Positions 51,342-59,995 of a DNA stretch of 64,000 nt are shown piece by piece. Under the pieces are notes generated by a model. That model made no database searches, was not told the origin of the DNA, and was given only the letters and a program-made list of their open reading frames with translations. The first letter of the stretch is position 1, and every line of letters begins with the position of its first letter. Position numbers and translations under genes: made by a program. This DNA comes from Variovorax paradoxus (GTDB lineage Bacteria; Pseudomonadota; Gammaproteobacteria; Burkholderiales; Burkholderiaceae_C), in NCBI RefSeq assembly GCF_030811855.1, contig NZ_JAUSRN010000006.1:186001-250000 (forward strand), in the 5' to 3' direction.

Positions 51342-52472
51342 ATGCGCCTGAGCCAATTCATCAAAGACAACATCGAACCCATTCTTGTCGAGTGGGAATC
51401 CTTTGCACGAACGATGATCCCGCCGGCGGAGACCATGTCCGTCGTCGAGCTCCGGGACCATGCGCATGAAATCCTGCTGGCCATTGCAAGCGAAATGGAG
51501 TCCACGCAATCCGAAAAGGAGCGCGAAGCCAAATCCAAGGGGCTCGCGATACCGTTCGCAAAAGAGACCTTTGCCGCCGAACATGGAGGCTTGCGCCAGC
51601 GGGTGGGCTTCGATCTGTCCCAACTGGGCGCGGAATATCGCGCGCTGCGGGCCACGGTTCTTCGATTGTGGATGGCGAAGGTGGGCACGGTCGACGCCGC
51701 GGTGCTCGAAGAAGTGGTGCGCTTCAACGAAGGCATCGACCAGGGCCTTGCAGAGGCCATGGCCACGTATTCCGACCATGTCGCCAATTCGAGGGACACC
51801 TTCCTGGCCGTGCTGGGGCACGACCTGCGAAACCCCCTGAGCGCGCTCAGTTCCTGCATTCAACTTCTCGGGCTGACAGGTGATGCCAAGCCCAAGGAAC
51901 GGACGCTCCAAATCGCCAAGCGAAGCATTGCGTCGATCAACGACATGGTGACCGACCTGCTCGAGTACACGCGTACCCGGCTCGGCCGCGGCATCGAGGT
52001 GGTTCCGCAGGAAGGCAACCTGGGCGCCCTGTGCCAGGAGGCCTTCGACGAGGTGTGCGCGGCGTACCCGCAACGGGCACTGGTTGCCGATCTGCCAGGC
52101 GACGTGGTCCTGATGTTCGATGCGGCCCGAATGCGCCAGGTCCTGACGAATCTGCTGAGCAATGCCGTGCAGCACGGCGATCCCACCTATCCCGTGGTGC
52201 TGTTGATCAGGCACGAAGAGGCGCATGCGACCCTGGTCGTCAAGAACCGGGGACGGCCAATTCCTCCCGACGCGATGCAGGTGATCTTCAACCCGCTGGT
52301 GCAGGTTGCGACCCGCGAATCGGCGCCGCACGAGCGGCCCGCCACGAGCCTCGGACTCGGCCTCTACATTGCGCGGGAGATCGTGACGGGCCACGGCGGC
52401 ACCATCACGGTGACGTCGTCGGCGGCAGAAGGCACGGCATTCACTGTTCATCTGCCTCACGGCATGAAATAG
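51342..52472 (+). CDS. Soluble sensor histidine kinase
   Basis: 376 aa without membrane segments. An N-terminal all-helical region (about 1-150; FIKDNIEPILVEWESFART) resembles RsbR-type globin-like sensor domains. Then a dimerisation/phosphoacceptor helix with His160 (LGHDLRNPLSAL), N-box MRQVLTNLLSNAVQHGD, and G-box SLGLGLYIAREIVTGHGGTI. It should autophosphorylate in the cytoplasm. No response regulator gene adjoins it, so it is an orphan kinase. Its ligand is unknown. Confidence 0.92.
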   Translation: MRLSQFIKDNIEPILVEWESFARTMIPPAETMSVVELRDHAHEILLAIASEMESTQSEKEREAKSKGLAIPFAKETFAAEHGGLRQRVGFDLSQLGAEYRALRATVLRLWMAKVGTVDAAVLEEVVRFNEGIDQGLAEAMATYSDHVANSRDTFLAVLGHDLRNPLSALSSCIQLLGLTGDAKPKERTLQIAKRSIASINDMVTDLLEYTRTRLGRGIEVVPQEGNLGALCQEAFDEVCAAYPQRALVADLPGDVVLMFDAARMRQVLTNLLSNAVQHGDPTYPVVLLIRHEEAHATLVVKNRGRPIPPDAMQVIFNPLVQVATRESAPHERPATSLGLGLYIAREIVTGHGGTITVTSSAAEGTAFTVHLPHGMK

Positions 52473-52668
52473 CAGGGCTCGCCCTGTACGGACAGCAGAT
52501 GGCCATAGTCCCCGCGGCCCTATCGAGCAAGGCTGCCCCGCTATCCATTGCATAGCGCCATCGCTTCCGACCGTCAAGGCCGGCCTGCCGTGATGACTTT
52601 GGACTACAAGGACGGTTTTCTCCCTCGACTAGGTTGCACCTTGTCGAAACATCAACAAGGAGAATTCG

Positions 52669-53121
52669 ATGAAGCTGAAACAGCGTATTGCACCGACCCT
52701 GGTGGCGGTCCTCATGGGCGCCTGCGTTGCACCCCTTGCCTTGGCTGCGGGTGGCGGCGGGGGAGGTGGAGGCGGCGGTGGAGGCTCGGGTGGTGGCGGT
52801 AGCGGCAGCGGCGGCGGCAGTGCCGGCGCAGGCGCAGCAGCAGGTGCGAACGGCAACGGCGCGGGCGCGACCAGCGGATCCAACGCCTCGGCCAATGCTG
52901 CAACGCCGGCCACACCTGCTACGCCTGCAACGCCAGCCACGGCCACATCGCCTGCAACGCCGGCCACGCCTGCGACACCGGCAACGCCATCGCCGCAATC
53001 TTCACAATCTTCATCGTCGACGATGTCTGCAACGCCGGCGACGCCTGCGGTGCCGGCTTCCAAGTCGGACACCAACACGACGATACCTGCTGTGCCTGCA
53101 ACGCCGGCGACGAAGCGGTAG
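52669..53121 (+). CDS. Secreted low-complexity Gly-rich / Ala-Thr-Pro repeat protein
   Basis: 150 aa. Signal peptide IAPTLVAVLMGACVAPLALA, then a run of about 13 glycines and Gly/Ser repeats, an Ala/Asn stretch, a long series of ATP tripeptides (about 82-105) and a Ser/Gln patch. AAGGAG six to seven bases upstream and a strong terminator downstream show it is a real monocistronic gene. The extended, uncharged composition suggests a surface or periplasmic spacer or matrix protein; no named family is apparent. Confidence 0.75.
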   Translation: MKLKQRIAPTLVAVLMGACVAPLALAAGGGGGGGGGGGGSGGGGSGSGGGSAGAGAAAGANGNGAGATSGSNASANAATPATPATPATPATATSPATPATPATPATPSPQSSQSSSSTMSATPATPAVPASKSDTNTTIPAVPATPATKR

Positions 53122-53139
53122 GCAAAAAGAAGACAGTCG

Positions 53140-53172
53140 AAGGGCCGGACAGCGTAATGCTGCCGGCCCTTT
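53140..53172 (+). terminator. Rho-independent terminator of the low-complexity protein gene
   Basis: AAGGGCCGG pairs with CCGGCCCTT around a 14-base loop that itself can pair AGC/GCT, followed by TGTTTT. It begins 18 bp after the stop. Confidence 0.8.
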
Positions 53173-53267
53173 GTTTTGAACGTGGCCTATCCGCAAGCCT
53201 GCCCTCAATGCCATCGAGACAGGGGCGGCACGACGGGGTCGTGGCGCTCGATTGTTTCAATCCCGTG

Positions 53268-53297
53268 AACGCCGTGATTCATTTTGCGGCGTTTTTT
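53268..53297 (+). terminator. Terminator-like hairpin 55 bp before the DUF4148-like gene
   Basis: AACGCCG and CGGCGTT form a 7-bp stem with a 12-base loop followed by TTTT. Since the preceding gene already has a terminator, this one may act as an attenuator in the leader of the next gene. Confidence 0.5.
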
Positions 53298-53352
53298 CAT
53301 GGGACTTCGGGCTCAAACTTCATCTCACCAACCAACCCATTAGGAGATTGAA

Positions 53353-53703
53353 ATGAATGCCTCGAAGATCCTCGCTGCCGCTGCTCTCTCGCTCCTGGCC
53401 GCCGCCGGTGCACACGCAGAAACCTATGAAGGCGTGCAAAGCGTGAACTCCGGCGTCTCGCGCGCCGAAGTGGCTCCGCAAGCCGTTGCAGCCGCACGCG
53501 CCGGCAACGAATACAGCGATGGCGCCAGCGCCGGCGCACAAGCCTTCAGCTCGACCGCCGACCGCTCGGTGATCCAGGCCGAAGCCGTTGCCAAGGCGCA
53601 CGATCCGCTCGCCAGCCTCGACCGTCGCGCGTTCTACCGCGACGAAGTGCCGCAAGCCTACAAGAAGCCCGCCGTGTCGTTCACGCGCCAAGCTGGCCTG
53701 TAA
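53353..53703 (+). CDS. Small periplasmic protein, DUF4148-like
   Basis: 116 aa. Signal peptide MNASKILAAAALSLLAAAGA-HA, then ETYEGVQSVNSGVSRAEVAP, DGASAGAQAF, TADRSVIQAEAVAKAHDPL and RRAFYRDEVP. Short exported Burkholderiales proteins with this alternating V-x-S-R-A-E-V pattern are abundant and uncharacterised. AGGAG precedes the ATG. A GC hairpin lies just after the stop. Confidence 0.82.
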   Translation: MNASKILAAAALSLLAAAGAHAETYEGVQSVNSGVSRAEVAPQAVAAARAGNEYSDGASAGAQAFSSTADRSVIQAEAVAKAHDPLASLDRRAFYRDEVPQAYKKPAVSFTRQAGL

Positions 53704-53727
53704 GCCGATCGTTCTCTGGTGATGAAG

Positions 53728-53744
53728 CGGGCCCTCGGGGCCCG
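53728..53744 (+). terminator. Hairpin after the DUF4148-like gene
   Basis: CGGGCCC-TCG-GGGCCCG, 24 bp after the stop, followed by only two T. A probable terminator of modest strength. Confidence 0.6.
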
Positions 53745-53768
53745 TTCCTCGTTGAGACAGTCGTCCCG

Positions 53769-54050
53769 TCAGCCGATGCGGAAAGTCTTGGTCTGCCCGT
53801 TGCATTCGGCGCGTAGCACATCGCCGTCGACTTCGATGCGTGTCCAGATGGCGATGACGCGCTCGCTGTCGGCAATCTCGATGCTGTCGTTGGACAGTAC
53901 GCTGTACTGAAAAACCGGCGCGCATACAGGCCCGTTCCGTTCGCCCATTGTTGCCGAGACGGTGCCGGTCTGCTGAAACCAGTAGGTCTCGATGTCCGTC
54001 TCGGAAATGAGGTCCAAGCGCTGGTCTATGGGTACGGGTGTGGTGGTCAT
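53769..54050 (-). CDS. Hypothetical protein (93 aa)
   Basis: Starts MTTTPVPIDQRLDLISETDI and is rich in predicted beta strands (VFQYSVLSNDSIEIADSERV; IWTRIEVDGDVLRAECNGQT). There is no signal peptide or membrane segment. It begins 6 bp after the glucosidase stop on the same strand, so it is probably the second gene of that operon. Looks like a small lipocalin- or START-free beta domain; function unknown. Confidence 0.65.
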   Translation of the reverse strand: MTTTPVPIDQRLDLISETDIETYWFQQTGTVSATMGERNGPVCAPVFQYSVLSNDSIEIADSERVIAIWTRIEVDGDVLRAECNGQTKTFRIG

Positions 54051-54056
54051 GTGACG

Positions 54057-56333
54057 TCACTCCCGCGTGAGCGCAAAACTTTTTCGCAGCCCGCCGGTGG
54101 CCGAAGGCGCGACCCATAGGTCGAACTCACCGGGTTCGACCGTCGGCTTCATGTCGCGGCCGATGAACTGCAGGTCTTCGGAACCGAGCGTGAACTCGAC
54201 CACCTTCGATGCGCCGGGTTCGATGCGCACCTTGCGGAAGTTCTTGAGTTCGCGCACCGGTCGCGTCACGCTTGCGGCGCGTTCGGCAACATAGAGCTGC
54301 ACCACTTCCTCGGCCTCGCGTTGCCCGGTGTTGGTGACGGTGGCTCGCACGCGCAGCGTACCGCCCAGGGGCAGCCGGTCTTGGCTCGTCTCCACGCCGT
54401 CGTAGCGCACCGGTGCATAGCCGATGCCGTATCCGAAGGGATAGAGCGCCTGGTTCGTGGTATCCACATAGCGGGTCTTGAACGCCATCGCCTGGTCGTT
54501 GTCAGGCAGCGGCCGGCCGGTGCGCTTCTGGCCGTAGTAGAAGGGCACCTGGCCCGACGCCTGCGGAAAGCTCACCGGCAGCCGACCCGAAGGATTGAAG
54601 TCGCCGAACACGACGTCCGCGATGGCGGTGCCAGTCTGCACGCCCAGAAACCAGGTGACAAGGATGGCGTCGGCATTGCGCACCGCACCCCTGAGCGCCA
54701 TGGCGCGGCCGTTGCTCAGCAGCACGACCACGGGCTTGCCGGTGGCGGCTACCGCTTCAGCCAAGTCCTGCTGGGCCTGTGGAATGCCGATGTCGGTGCG
54801 TGAACGGGCCTCGCCGGACATGAGCTGGCCTTCGCCGATGGCGAGCACCACCACGTCGGCATCGCGCGCGGCCGTCACCGCGGCATCGATGCCGCCGGGC
54901 AGCGGCGTGTCGATGTTCGAGCCGCGCACTACCGCCAGCGCCGCAGGGTCGCGCAGCGCGGCGCGCAAGCCGTCTTCGATGCCGACGGGAGCCGACTGGC
55001 CGGGGAACAGGCTCCACGCGCCGAGCAGGTCCTGCGTGCCCGAAGCAAAGGGGCCGATCAGCGCGATCTTCTTGCCGGACCTGGGCAGCGGCAGCACCGC
55101 GCGCTCGTTCTTCAGCATCACGATGGCGCGGCGCGCATCTTCGCGAGCGAGCCCGATGTACTCCGGGTTCTCGGTGCGGGCCTGGGCCGGTGCGGCATCG
55201 AGCCCTCGAAGAGGCTGATCGAACAGGCCGAGCTTCTGCTTGACCCACAGCACGCGGCGCACCGCATCGTCCAGGCGCGCCATCGGCACTTCGCCCGACG
55301 CCACGAGCTCGGGCAGGTGGCGCATGTACAGGCCGCTCTGCATGCTGACATCGGTACCGGCCAGGAACGACTGCCTGGCCGCCTCCCGTCCGTTGGCCGC
55401 GTAGCCGTGCGCAATCAGTTCCTCGTCGGCGGTGTAGTCGGAAACCACGAAGCCCTTGAACTTCCATTCGTCGCGCAGCACGCCCGTCAGCAACGCCGGG
55501 TTGGCAATCGACGGAATGCCCGAAATCTCGTTGAACGCGCTCATGATCGACAGAGCGCCCGCGTCCAGCGCCGCGCGGAACGGCGGCAGGTACACCTGGC
55601 GCAGCGTGCGCTCGGAGATGTCGGTGGCCGCGTAGTCGAGTCCGCCCTCCGCGGCACCATAGGCCGCGAAGTGCTTGGGCGTGGCCAGCAGGGCGTCGCC
55701 GCGCGAGAGGTCGCTGCCCTGGAAGCCGCGCACGCGCGCCGCCGCGAAAAGGTTGGCCAGGTACACGTCTTCGCCCGCGCCTTCGATGCCGCGGCCCCAG
55801 CGCGCATCGCGCGCGATGTCCACCATTGGCGCGAACGTCCAGCGAAAGCCATCGGCGCTGGCCTCCACCGCCGCCGCGCGCGCGGTGCGCTCGGCCAGCG
55901 CGGGCTCCCAGCTTGCGGCTTCCGCCAGCGGCATGGGGAAGATGGTGCGAAAGCCGTGGATCACGTCGGCGCCGTAGAGCAGCGGAATGCCCAGGCGAGA
56001 TTCGCGCACGGCCACCTCTTGCAGCACGCGCTTGCGCTCGAGTCCTTGATTGTTGAACAGGCCGGTGACGCGGCCTGCGCGCACGTCATCGATCTCCTGC
56101 TGCCCGTTGCGCTGGGCGGCCTGCGGATTACCGGGAATGTTGGTGTCGGCGGGGCCGTAGAGGCTGAGCTGGCCCACTTTCTCCTCGACTGTCATGCGCG
56201 CGATGAGCGAATCGATACGGGCGTCAGCACCCAGTGCATCCTCGGCGGTGGCCGGGGCGGCGTGGGAAGCGGGGGAGAAGAGACAAGAGGCCAGGCCCAG
56301 CAGGGCCGCCATGGCGGGAATACGGACGTGCAT
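54057..56333 (-). CDS. bglX: Periplasmic beta-glucosidase, glycoside hydrolase family 3
   Basis: 758 aa from MHVRIPAMAA; signal peptide AALLGLASCLFSPASHA. GH3 N-terminal barrel with KHFAAYGAAEGGLDYA and nucleophile Asp299 (GFVVSDYTADEEL), the C-terminal sandwich domain (VVVLLSNGRAMALRG) and a fibronectin-III-like tail (TNTGQREAEEVVQLYVAER). It cleaves terminal beta-glucosides of oligosaccharides. An ATG 21 bp upstream is also possible. The organism could use it on plant-derived saccharides; that is inference. Confidence 0.92.
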   Translation of the reverse strand: MHVRIPAMAALLGLASCLFSPASHAAPATAEDALGADARIDSLIARMTVEEKVGQLSLYGPADTNIPGNPQAAQRNGQQEIDDVRAGRVTGLFNNQGLERKRVLQEVAVRESRLGIPLLYGADVIHGFRTIFPMPLAEAASWEPALAERTARAAAVEASADGFRWTFAPMVDIARDARWGRGIEGAGEDVYLANLFAAARVRGFQGSDLSRGDALLATPKHFAAYGAAEGGLDYAATDISERTLRQVYLPPFRAALDAGALSIMSAFNEISGIPSIANPALLTGVLRDEWKFKGFVVSDYTADEELIAHGYAANGREAARQSFLAGTDVSMQSGLYMRHLPELVASGEVPMARLDDAVRRVLWVKQKLGLFDQPLRGLDAAPAQARTENPEYIGLAREDARRAIVMLKNERAVLPLPRSGKKIALIGPFASGTQDLLGAWSLFPGQSAPVGIEDGLRAALRDPAALAVVRGSNIDTPLPGGIDAAVTAARDADVVVLAIGEGQLMSGEARSRTDIGIPQAQQDLAEAVAATGKPVVVLLSNGRAMALRGAVRNADAILVTWFLGVQTGTAIADVVFGDFNPSGRLPVSFPQASGQVPFYYGQKRTGRPLPDNDQAMAFKTRYVDTTNQALYPFGYGIGYAPVRYDGVETSQDRLPLGGTLRVRATVTNTGQREAEEVVQLYVAERAASVTRPVRELKNFRKVRIEPGASKVVEFTLGSEDLQFIGRDMKPTVEPGEFDLWVAPSATGGLRKSFALTRE

Positions 56334-56458
56334 GGCCCGCCATTGTCGCGCCAAAGCGAGTCGGACCCGCCCGGACGGGCCTTGGCACTGTTACATCCGG
56401 TTCAGCAATGGCTGCACTCGTGGCGCGTTTGCCTCATTCATGCACGCATGCATTGTTC

Positions 56459-56500
56459 AAAAAAAAAGCTGCCGGCACCTGTCGCGCAGGCGCTGGCAGC
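56459..56500 (-). terminator. Rho-independent terminator of the class II aldolase gene
   Basis: On the minus strand GCTGCC..GCGCCTG pairs with CAGGTGC..GGCAGC and is followed by nine T. It starts 20 bp after the aldolase stop and insulates it from the glucosidase operon. Confidence 0.85.
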
Positions 56501-56520
56501 CGTACAAACCGGGGTTGGCG

Positions 56521-57288
56521 TTATTGCTTGTAGCTGTCGTCGATGCGGTCGAGCTTGCGGATCAGCGACGGCCAGACGAACTGCCCGCCAAGGCCGCCGG
56601 TCTGCACCTTCATGGCCTGGCCCACGCCTTCGACGATCTTCGGGTTCACATGCGTGAGTTCGCCGCCGCCCGACTGGGCCGCAATCTGGATCTGGCAGGT
56701 GTTCTCGAAGGTGTACATCGAAAGGAAGGCGTCTGCAATGGTCTTGCCGCAGGTGAGCAGGCCGTGGTTGCGCAGCATGAGGAAATTGGCGCTGCCCATG
56801 TCGGCCTGCAGGCGCGGCTTTTCGTCGTCGCGGAAGGCCACGCCTTCATAGTCGTGGTAGGCGAGCGAAGCCAGCACGAAGGTCGATTGCTGGCTGATCG
56901 GCAGCACGCCATTTTTCTGCGCGCTCACGGCAATGCCGGCCTTGGTGTGGGTGTGCAGCACGCACTGGATGTCTTCGCGCGCGGCGTGCACTGCGCTGTG
57001 GATCACGAAGCCGGCCGGGTTCACGGGGTAGGGCGATTCGATGATCTTGTTGCACTGCTGGTCGACCTTGACCAGGCTCGACGCGGTGATCTCGTCGAAC
57101 ATGAGCCCGTAAGGGTTGATGAGGAAGTGGTGCTCGGGCCCGGGGATGCGCGCGCTGATGTGCGTGAACACCAGGTCGCCCCAGCCGTAAAGCGCCACCA
57201 GGCGATAGCAGGCGGCAAGGTCGACGCGCAGCTGCCATTCTTCGGCGGACACGAGCTTCTGGATTTCGGGTTGGGAGGCTGCGTTCAT
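56521..57288 (-). CDS. Class II aldolase/adducin family protein
   Basis: 255 aa. Fold motifs: GDLVFTHISARIPGPEHHFL, the zinc ligands in VLHTHTKAG (His-x-His) and a third His in MLRNHGLLTCGKT. Members are fuculose/ribulose-phosphate aldolases, epimerases and decarboxylases; this length and the C-terminal tail fit a sub-group often annotated only as aldolase. A good terminator follows. It is followed upstream by the HD-domain gene on the same strand, 23 bp away, so both likely serve one pathway. Confidence 0.88.
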   Translation of the reverse strand: MNAASQPEIQKLVSAEEWQLRVDLAACYRLVALYGWGDLVFTHISARIPGPEHHFLINPYGLMFDEITASSLVKVDQQCNKIIESPYPVNPAGFVIHSAVHAAREDIQCVLHTHTKAGIAVSAQKNGVLPISQQSTFVLASLAYHDYEGVAFRDDEKPRLQADMGSANFLMLRNHGLLTCGKTIADAFLSMYTFENTCQIQIAAQSGGGELTHVNPKIVEGVGQAMKVQTGGLGGQFVWPSLIRKLDRIDDSYKQ

Positions 57289-57311
57289 GGTGGGTGGTTC
57301 CTAGTGGGTCT

Positions 57312-57902
57312 TCAGGCAGCCGCCGGCTCTTTCATCGCGGCCTTGTAGATGCTCTGCTTCGGCTGTGCCATCAGGCGTTGCAGCATGGGTTCGAATTCGC
57401 TGATGGGCAGCGTCTCGGCCTTCGGGTCGAAGGCAGGGTTGTCGTACAGCGCGCAGAACTCAGCCGTGCGCTCGTAGTGCGGATGGCTCTTGAAGTTGTC
57501 GCGCATGTCCTTGTCCAGGCCGATGTGATGGAAGAAGTAGTGGCCCTGGAAGATGCCGTGGTGCTGCACCATCCAGTGATTGGCCTCGCTCACGAAGGGC
57601 TTGAGAATGGCCGCGGCAATGTCGGGATGGTTGAAGCTGCCGAGCGTGTCGCCAATGTCGTGCAAGAGCGCGCACACCACGTACTCCTCGTCCCGGCCGT
57701 CGCGCAGTGCGCGCGTCGCGGTCTGCAGCGAATGGGTGTATCGGTCGACCGGAAAGCCGCCGTAGTCGCCTTCGAGGATCTGCAGGTGCTTGATGACCCG
57801 CGCGGGCAGGCCGCCCGCAAATTGCCTGAACTCGCCGCCGATCAGTTGCCAGTCTTCGCGCGTGCTCTCCTGCATGCTCTTGAAACTTGCCCGTTCGCTC
57901 AT
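57312..57902 (-). CDS. HD-domain protein (phosphohydrolase or di-iron oxygenase type)
   Basis: 196 aa from MSERASFKSMQESTREDW, with GGAG eight bases upstream. Metal-binding HD motif ALLHDIGDTLGSFNHPDIAA, with further His in WMVQHHGIFQGHYFFHHIG. The compact size and the His-rich second half recall PhnZ-like HD oxygenases as much as phosphohydrolases. It is transcribed with the aldolase and divergently from the Crp/Fnr regulator. Substrate unknown. Confidence 0.85.
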   Translation of the reverse strand: MSERASFKSMQESTREDWQLIGGEFRQFAGGLPARVIKHLQILEGDYGGFPVDRYTHSLQTATRALRDGRDEEYVVCALLHDIGDTLGSFNHPDIAAAILKPFVSEANHWMVQHHGIFQGHYFFHHIGLDKDMRDNFKSHPHYERTAEFCALYDNPAFDPKAETLPISEFEPMLQRLMAQPKQSIYKAAMKEPAAA

Positions 57903-57951
57903 CGTGTCGTCTCCATGTTCTTGGGGAATGCCGGCCACTGTAGACCTGTGC

Positions 57952-57962
57952 TTGACGTTCAA
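57952..57962. promoter_or_regulatory. TTGA-N3-TCAA element in the HD / Crp-Fnr divergent region
   Basis: TTGACGTTCAA, followed shortly by TGTC-N8-GACA. Such inverted half-sites are plausible targets of the Crp/Fnr protein encoded on one side and would lie near the HD-gene promoter. The match to a known consensus is weak. Confidence 0.3.
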
Positions 57963-58034
57963 CTGTCGTGAATTTGACAATGCAAGGCTCTGGTAAACCC
58001 CGCCCCAAGGCCTCTTCGAGGCAATTTCTCCCGT

Positions 58035-58754
58035 ATGGCCGCTCCCAAGCAGCGTTTGTCCGCACCGCATCGCGCCGCGATGGAGCGCAATCCGTGGTTC
58101 ACGAGCATGCCGCGGGCGCAGCGCGAAGCACTGATCGGCGCCGCCGAGTTGATTCATCTGCGGCGCCGCGCCATGGTGTTTCGCCAAGGCGATCCGGTGC
58201 ATGCGGCCGGCGGGGGCTTCTATGGCCTGGCGGCCGGCACCATCAAAATCTCATCGCTGCGGCAGGACGGGCGCGAAGCGATCCTTGCGGTGCTCGAGCC
58301 CGGCAACTGGTTTGGCGAAATCACGCTCATCGACGGCTCGCCGCGCACGCACGACGCCACCGCGCTGGAATCGCTCGACCTGCTCGTGGTGCCGCCCGAG
58401 GCCTTTGCGCACCAGATGCGCGACGTGGTCTTCGCGAACGCGATCGCCGCGATGCTGGCGGCAAGGGTGCGCATGCTCTATGGCCTGACCGAAGATGCCA
58501 CGCTGCGTAGCCTGCGCGCGCGCGTGGCGCACCGGCTGTTGGTGCTGGCCCGGGGCGACGCCACGCAGTCGGTACACCTGCGCCGTACGCTTATGCTGCC
58601 GCAGGAGGCGCTGGCCATGATGCTCGGCATCACCCGGCAGACGCTCTCCAAAGAGCTCAACGCGCTCGCGCGCGACGAGGTGATTTCGATCGGCTATGGG
58701 CGCATCGACCTGTTGTCGGTCGAGGCGCTGCAGGCGCTGGTCAGGAGCGGATAG
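58035..58754 (+). CDS. Crp/Fnr family transcriptional regulator
   Basis: 239 aa. N-terminal cyclic-nucleotide-binding fold (MVFRQGDPVHAAGGGFYGLA; AVLEPGNWFGEITLIDGSPR) and a C-terminal winged helix (LPQEALAMMLGITRQTLSKE). No Fnr-type cysteine cluster is present, so it is not an iron-sulfur sensor. It is divergent from the HD/aldolase pair across 132 bp and convergent, one base apart, with the solute-binding gene. Confidence 0.9.
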   Translation: MAAPKQRLSAPHRAAMERNPWFTSMPRAQREALIGAAELIHLRRRAMVFRQGDPVHAAGGGFYGLAAGTIKISSLRQDGREAILAVLEPGNWFGEITLIDGSPRTHDATALESLDLLVVPPEAFAHQMRDVVFANAIAAMLAARVRMLYGLTEDATLRSLRARVAHRLLVLARGDATQSVHLRRTLMLPQEALAMMLGITRQTLSKELNALARDEVISIGYGRIDLLSVEALQALVRSG

Positions 58755-58755
58755 T

Positions 58756-59919
58756 TCAGCGCAGCACGCGTCCGTCGGCCGATATGCTGATCAGGTCGAT
58801 GTTCCGCGATGCGTCGCGCAGGCCCGGGCGCAAGTTGACGCGGAAGCCTCCCACGTCGTAGTCGGTCATCGCGGTCATCACGCGCTGCAGGCTCGCGGTC
58901 GTGAAGGCGCGGCCCGCGCGGCGCACTGCCTCGCCCACCACCTTGGCCGCAATGAAGCCCTCCAGGCCTTCGTACGAGGGCGTCTGGTCGGAGTTGTCGA
59001 GGGCGGCGCGGTACTCCTTGACGATGGGAATCGCCGATGGCCGCGGCGAGGGCACCACTTGCGAGATCACGATGCCACCGATGTCTTTGCCCAGCTCGGC
59101 GTAGAGCGGATCGATCCCCACGATCGAGAAGGCCATGAAGCTGCCGGCATAGCCGCTCTTGCGCAGCTTGCGGATCGCGTTGGCCGTGGTGCCCGAGAGT
59201 GACACCAGCACGATGGCCTGGGGCGACTGCTGCAGCACCGTCTTGAGCGCTGTATCGAGCTTGTCGCCGCCGCCCATGGGCACCATGGCGGTGGCCACCA
59301 GCTCGGGCAGCTTAAGTTCGGTGATGGCCTGCTGTACGGCGGCCAAGCCGGCGCGGCCCATGGCGTCTTCGTCGCCCACCAGCGCAACGCGCGTCTGCCC
59401 CACGGTGGCGCACTGGCGAACGATCTTCAGGGCTTCGTCAATCATGCCCGGGCGGACGTGGAACACGTTCGGGTGGCTCGCCTCGCGCAGCGTGTCCGCT
59501 GCGGCAAAGGGCGCGAACAGCAGGCTACCTTGCTGCGTCGCCACGCTCGCTCCGGCAGCGCTGCTGGCGGTGCCCACGAAGCCGAACAGCATGTCGGCCT
59601 TGTCGGCGCCCAGGAGAGTGCGTGCGTTGGCGCCGGCGCGGGCCGCGTCGTAGCCGTCGTCGAGCTGCAGCAGCTTGAGCTGGATGCCGCTGGAGGCATT
59701 GCGCTCGTTGAATTCACCCACTGCGAGTCGACTGCCCGCGGCAAAGGCCAGCCCGATCTCGCCGGCCGCGCCGGTCAGGGGCACCGACTGGCCCAGCAGC
59801 ACCACCCGTGTGCCCGCTGCTACCGCCTTGGTGGATTGAGAAAGCGCCGAAAGAGGAAGACCGCCGCCCAGCAGCATTGCCCCGCACGCCTTCATCACTT
59901 TCCTTCGAGAGCCGTTCAT
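58756..59919 (-). CDS. Leu/Ile/Val-type ABC transporter substrate-binding protein
   Basis: 387 aa from MNGSRRKVMKACGAMLLGGG, a Tat-like leader ending LPLSALS. The LivJ/LivK fold is visible: VVLLGQSVPLTGAAGEIGLA, DDGYDAARAGANARTLL, FVGTASSAAGASVATQQGSL and ALVGDEDAMGRAGLAAVQQA. It binds branched amino acids, amides or aromatic acids in the periplasm. AAGGTGG before 59919 fixes the start; the frame is open further upstream but carries no leader. No permease genes adjoin. Confidence 0.88.
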   Translation of the reverse strand: MNGSRRKVMKACGAMLLGGGLPLSALSQSTKAVAAGTRVVLLGQSVPLTGAAGEIGLAFAAGSRLAVGEFNERNASSGIQLKLLQLDDGYDAARAGANARTLLGADKADMLFGFVGTASSAAGASVATQQGSLLFAPFAAADTLREASHPNVFHVRPGMIDEALKIVRQCATVGQTRVALVGDEDAMGRAGLAAVQQAITELKLPELVATAMVPMGGGDKLDTALKTVLQQSPQAIVLVSLSGTTANAIRKLRKSGYAGSFMAFSIVGIDPLYAELGKDIGGIVISQVVPSPRPSAIPIVKEYRAALDNSDQTPSYEGLEGFIAAKVVGEAVRRAGRAFTTASLQRVMTAMTDYDVGGFRVNLRPGLRDASRNIDLISISADGRVLR

Positions 59920-59995
59920 GTGCCACCTTTCATACAAATTAGTAAAAAAGTGTAGCAAGTTCGGTGCCCGCGGAAAAGATGGGTTTACGCGCCTT

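Noticed and set aside
52473..52486. Palindrome CAGGGC-TC-GCCCTG after the sensor kinase
   Set aside because: The stem is six bases with a two-base loop and no T-run; too weak to call a terminator.
52980..53110. Possible CRISPR-like short repeats
   Set aside because: The repeats are 9-base in-frame coding units for Ala-Thr-Pro with no unique spacers; no cas genes are present.
57312..58202. Longer start for the HD protein (296 codons)
   Set aside because: The extra N-terminus overlaps the divergent Crp/Fnr gene and promoter region and is not protein-like; the ATG at 57902 has a good ribosome site.
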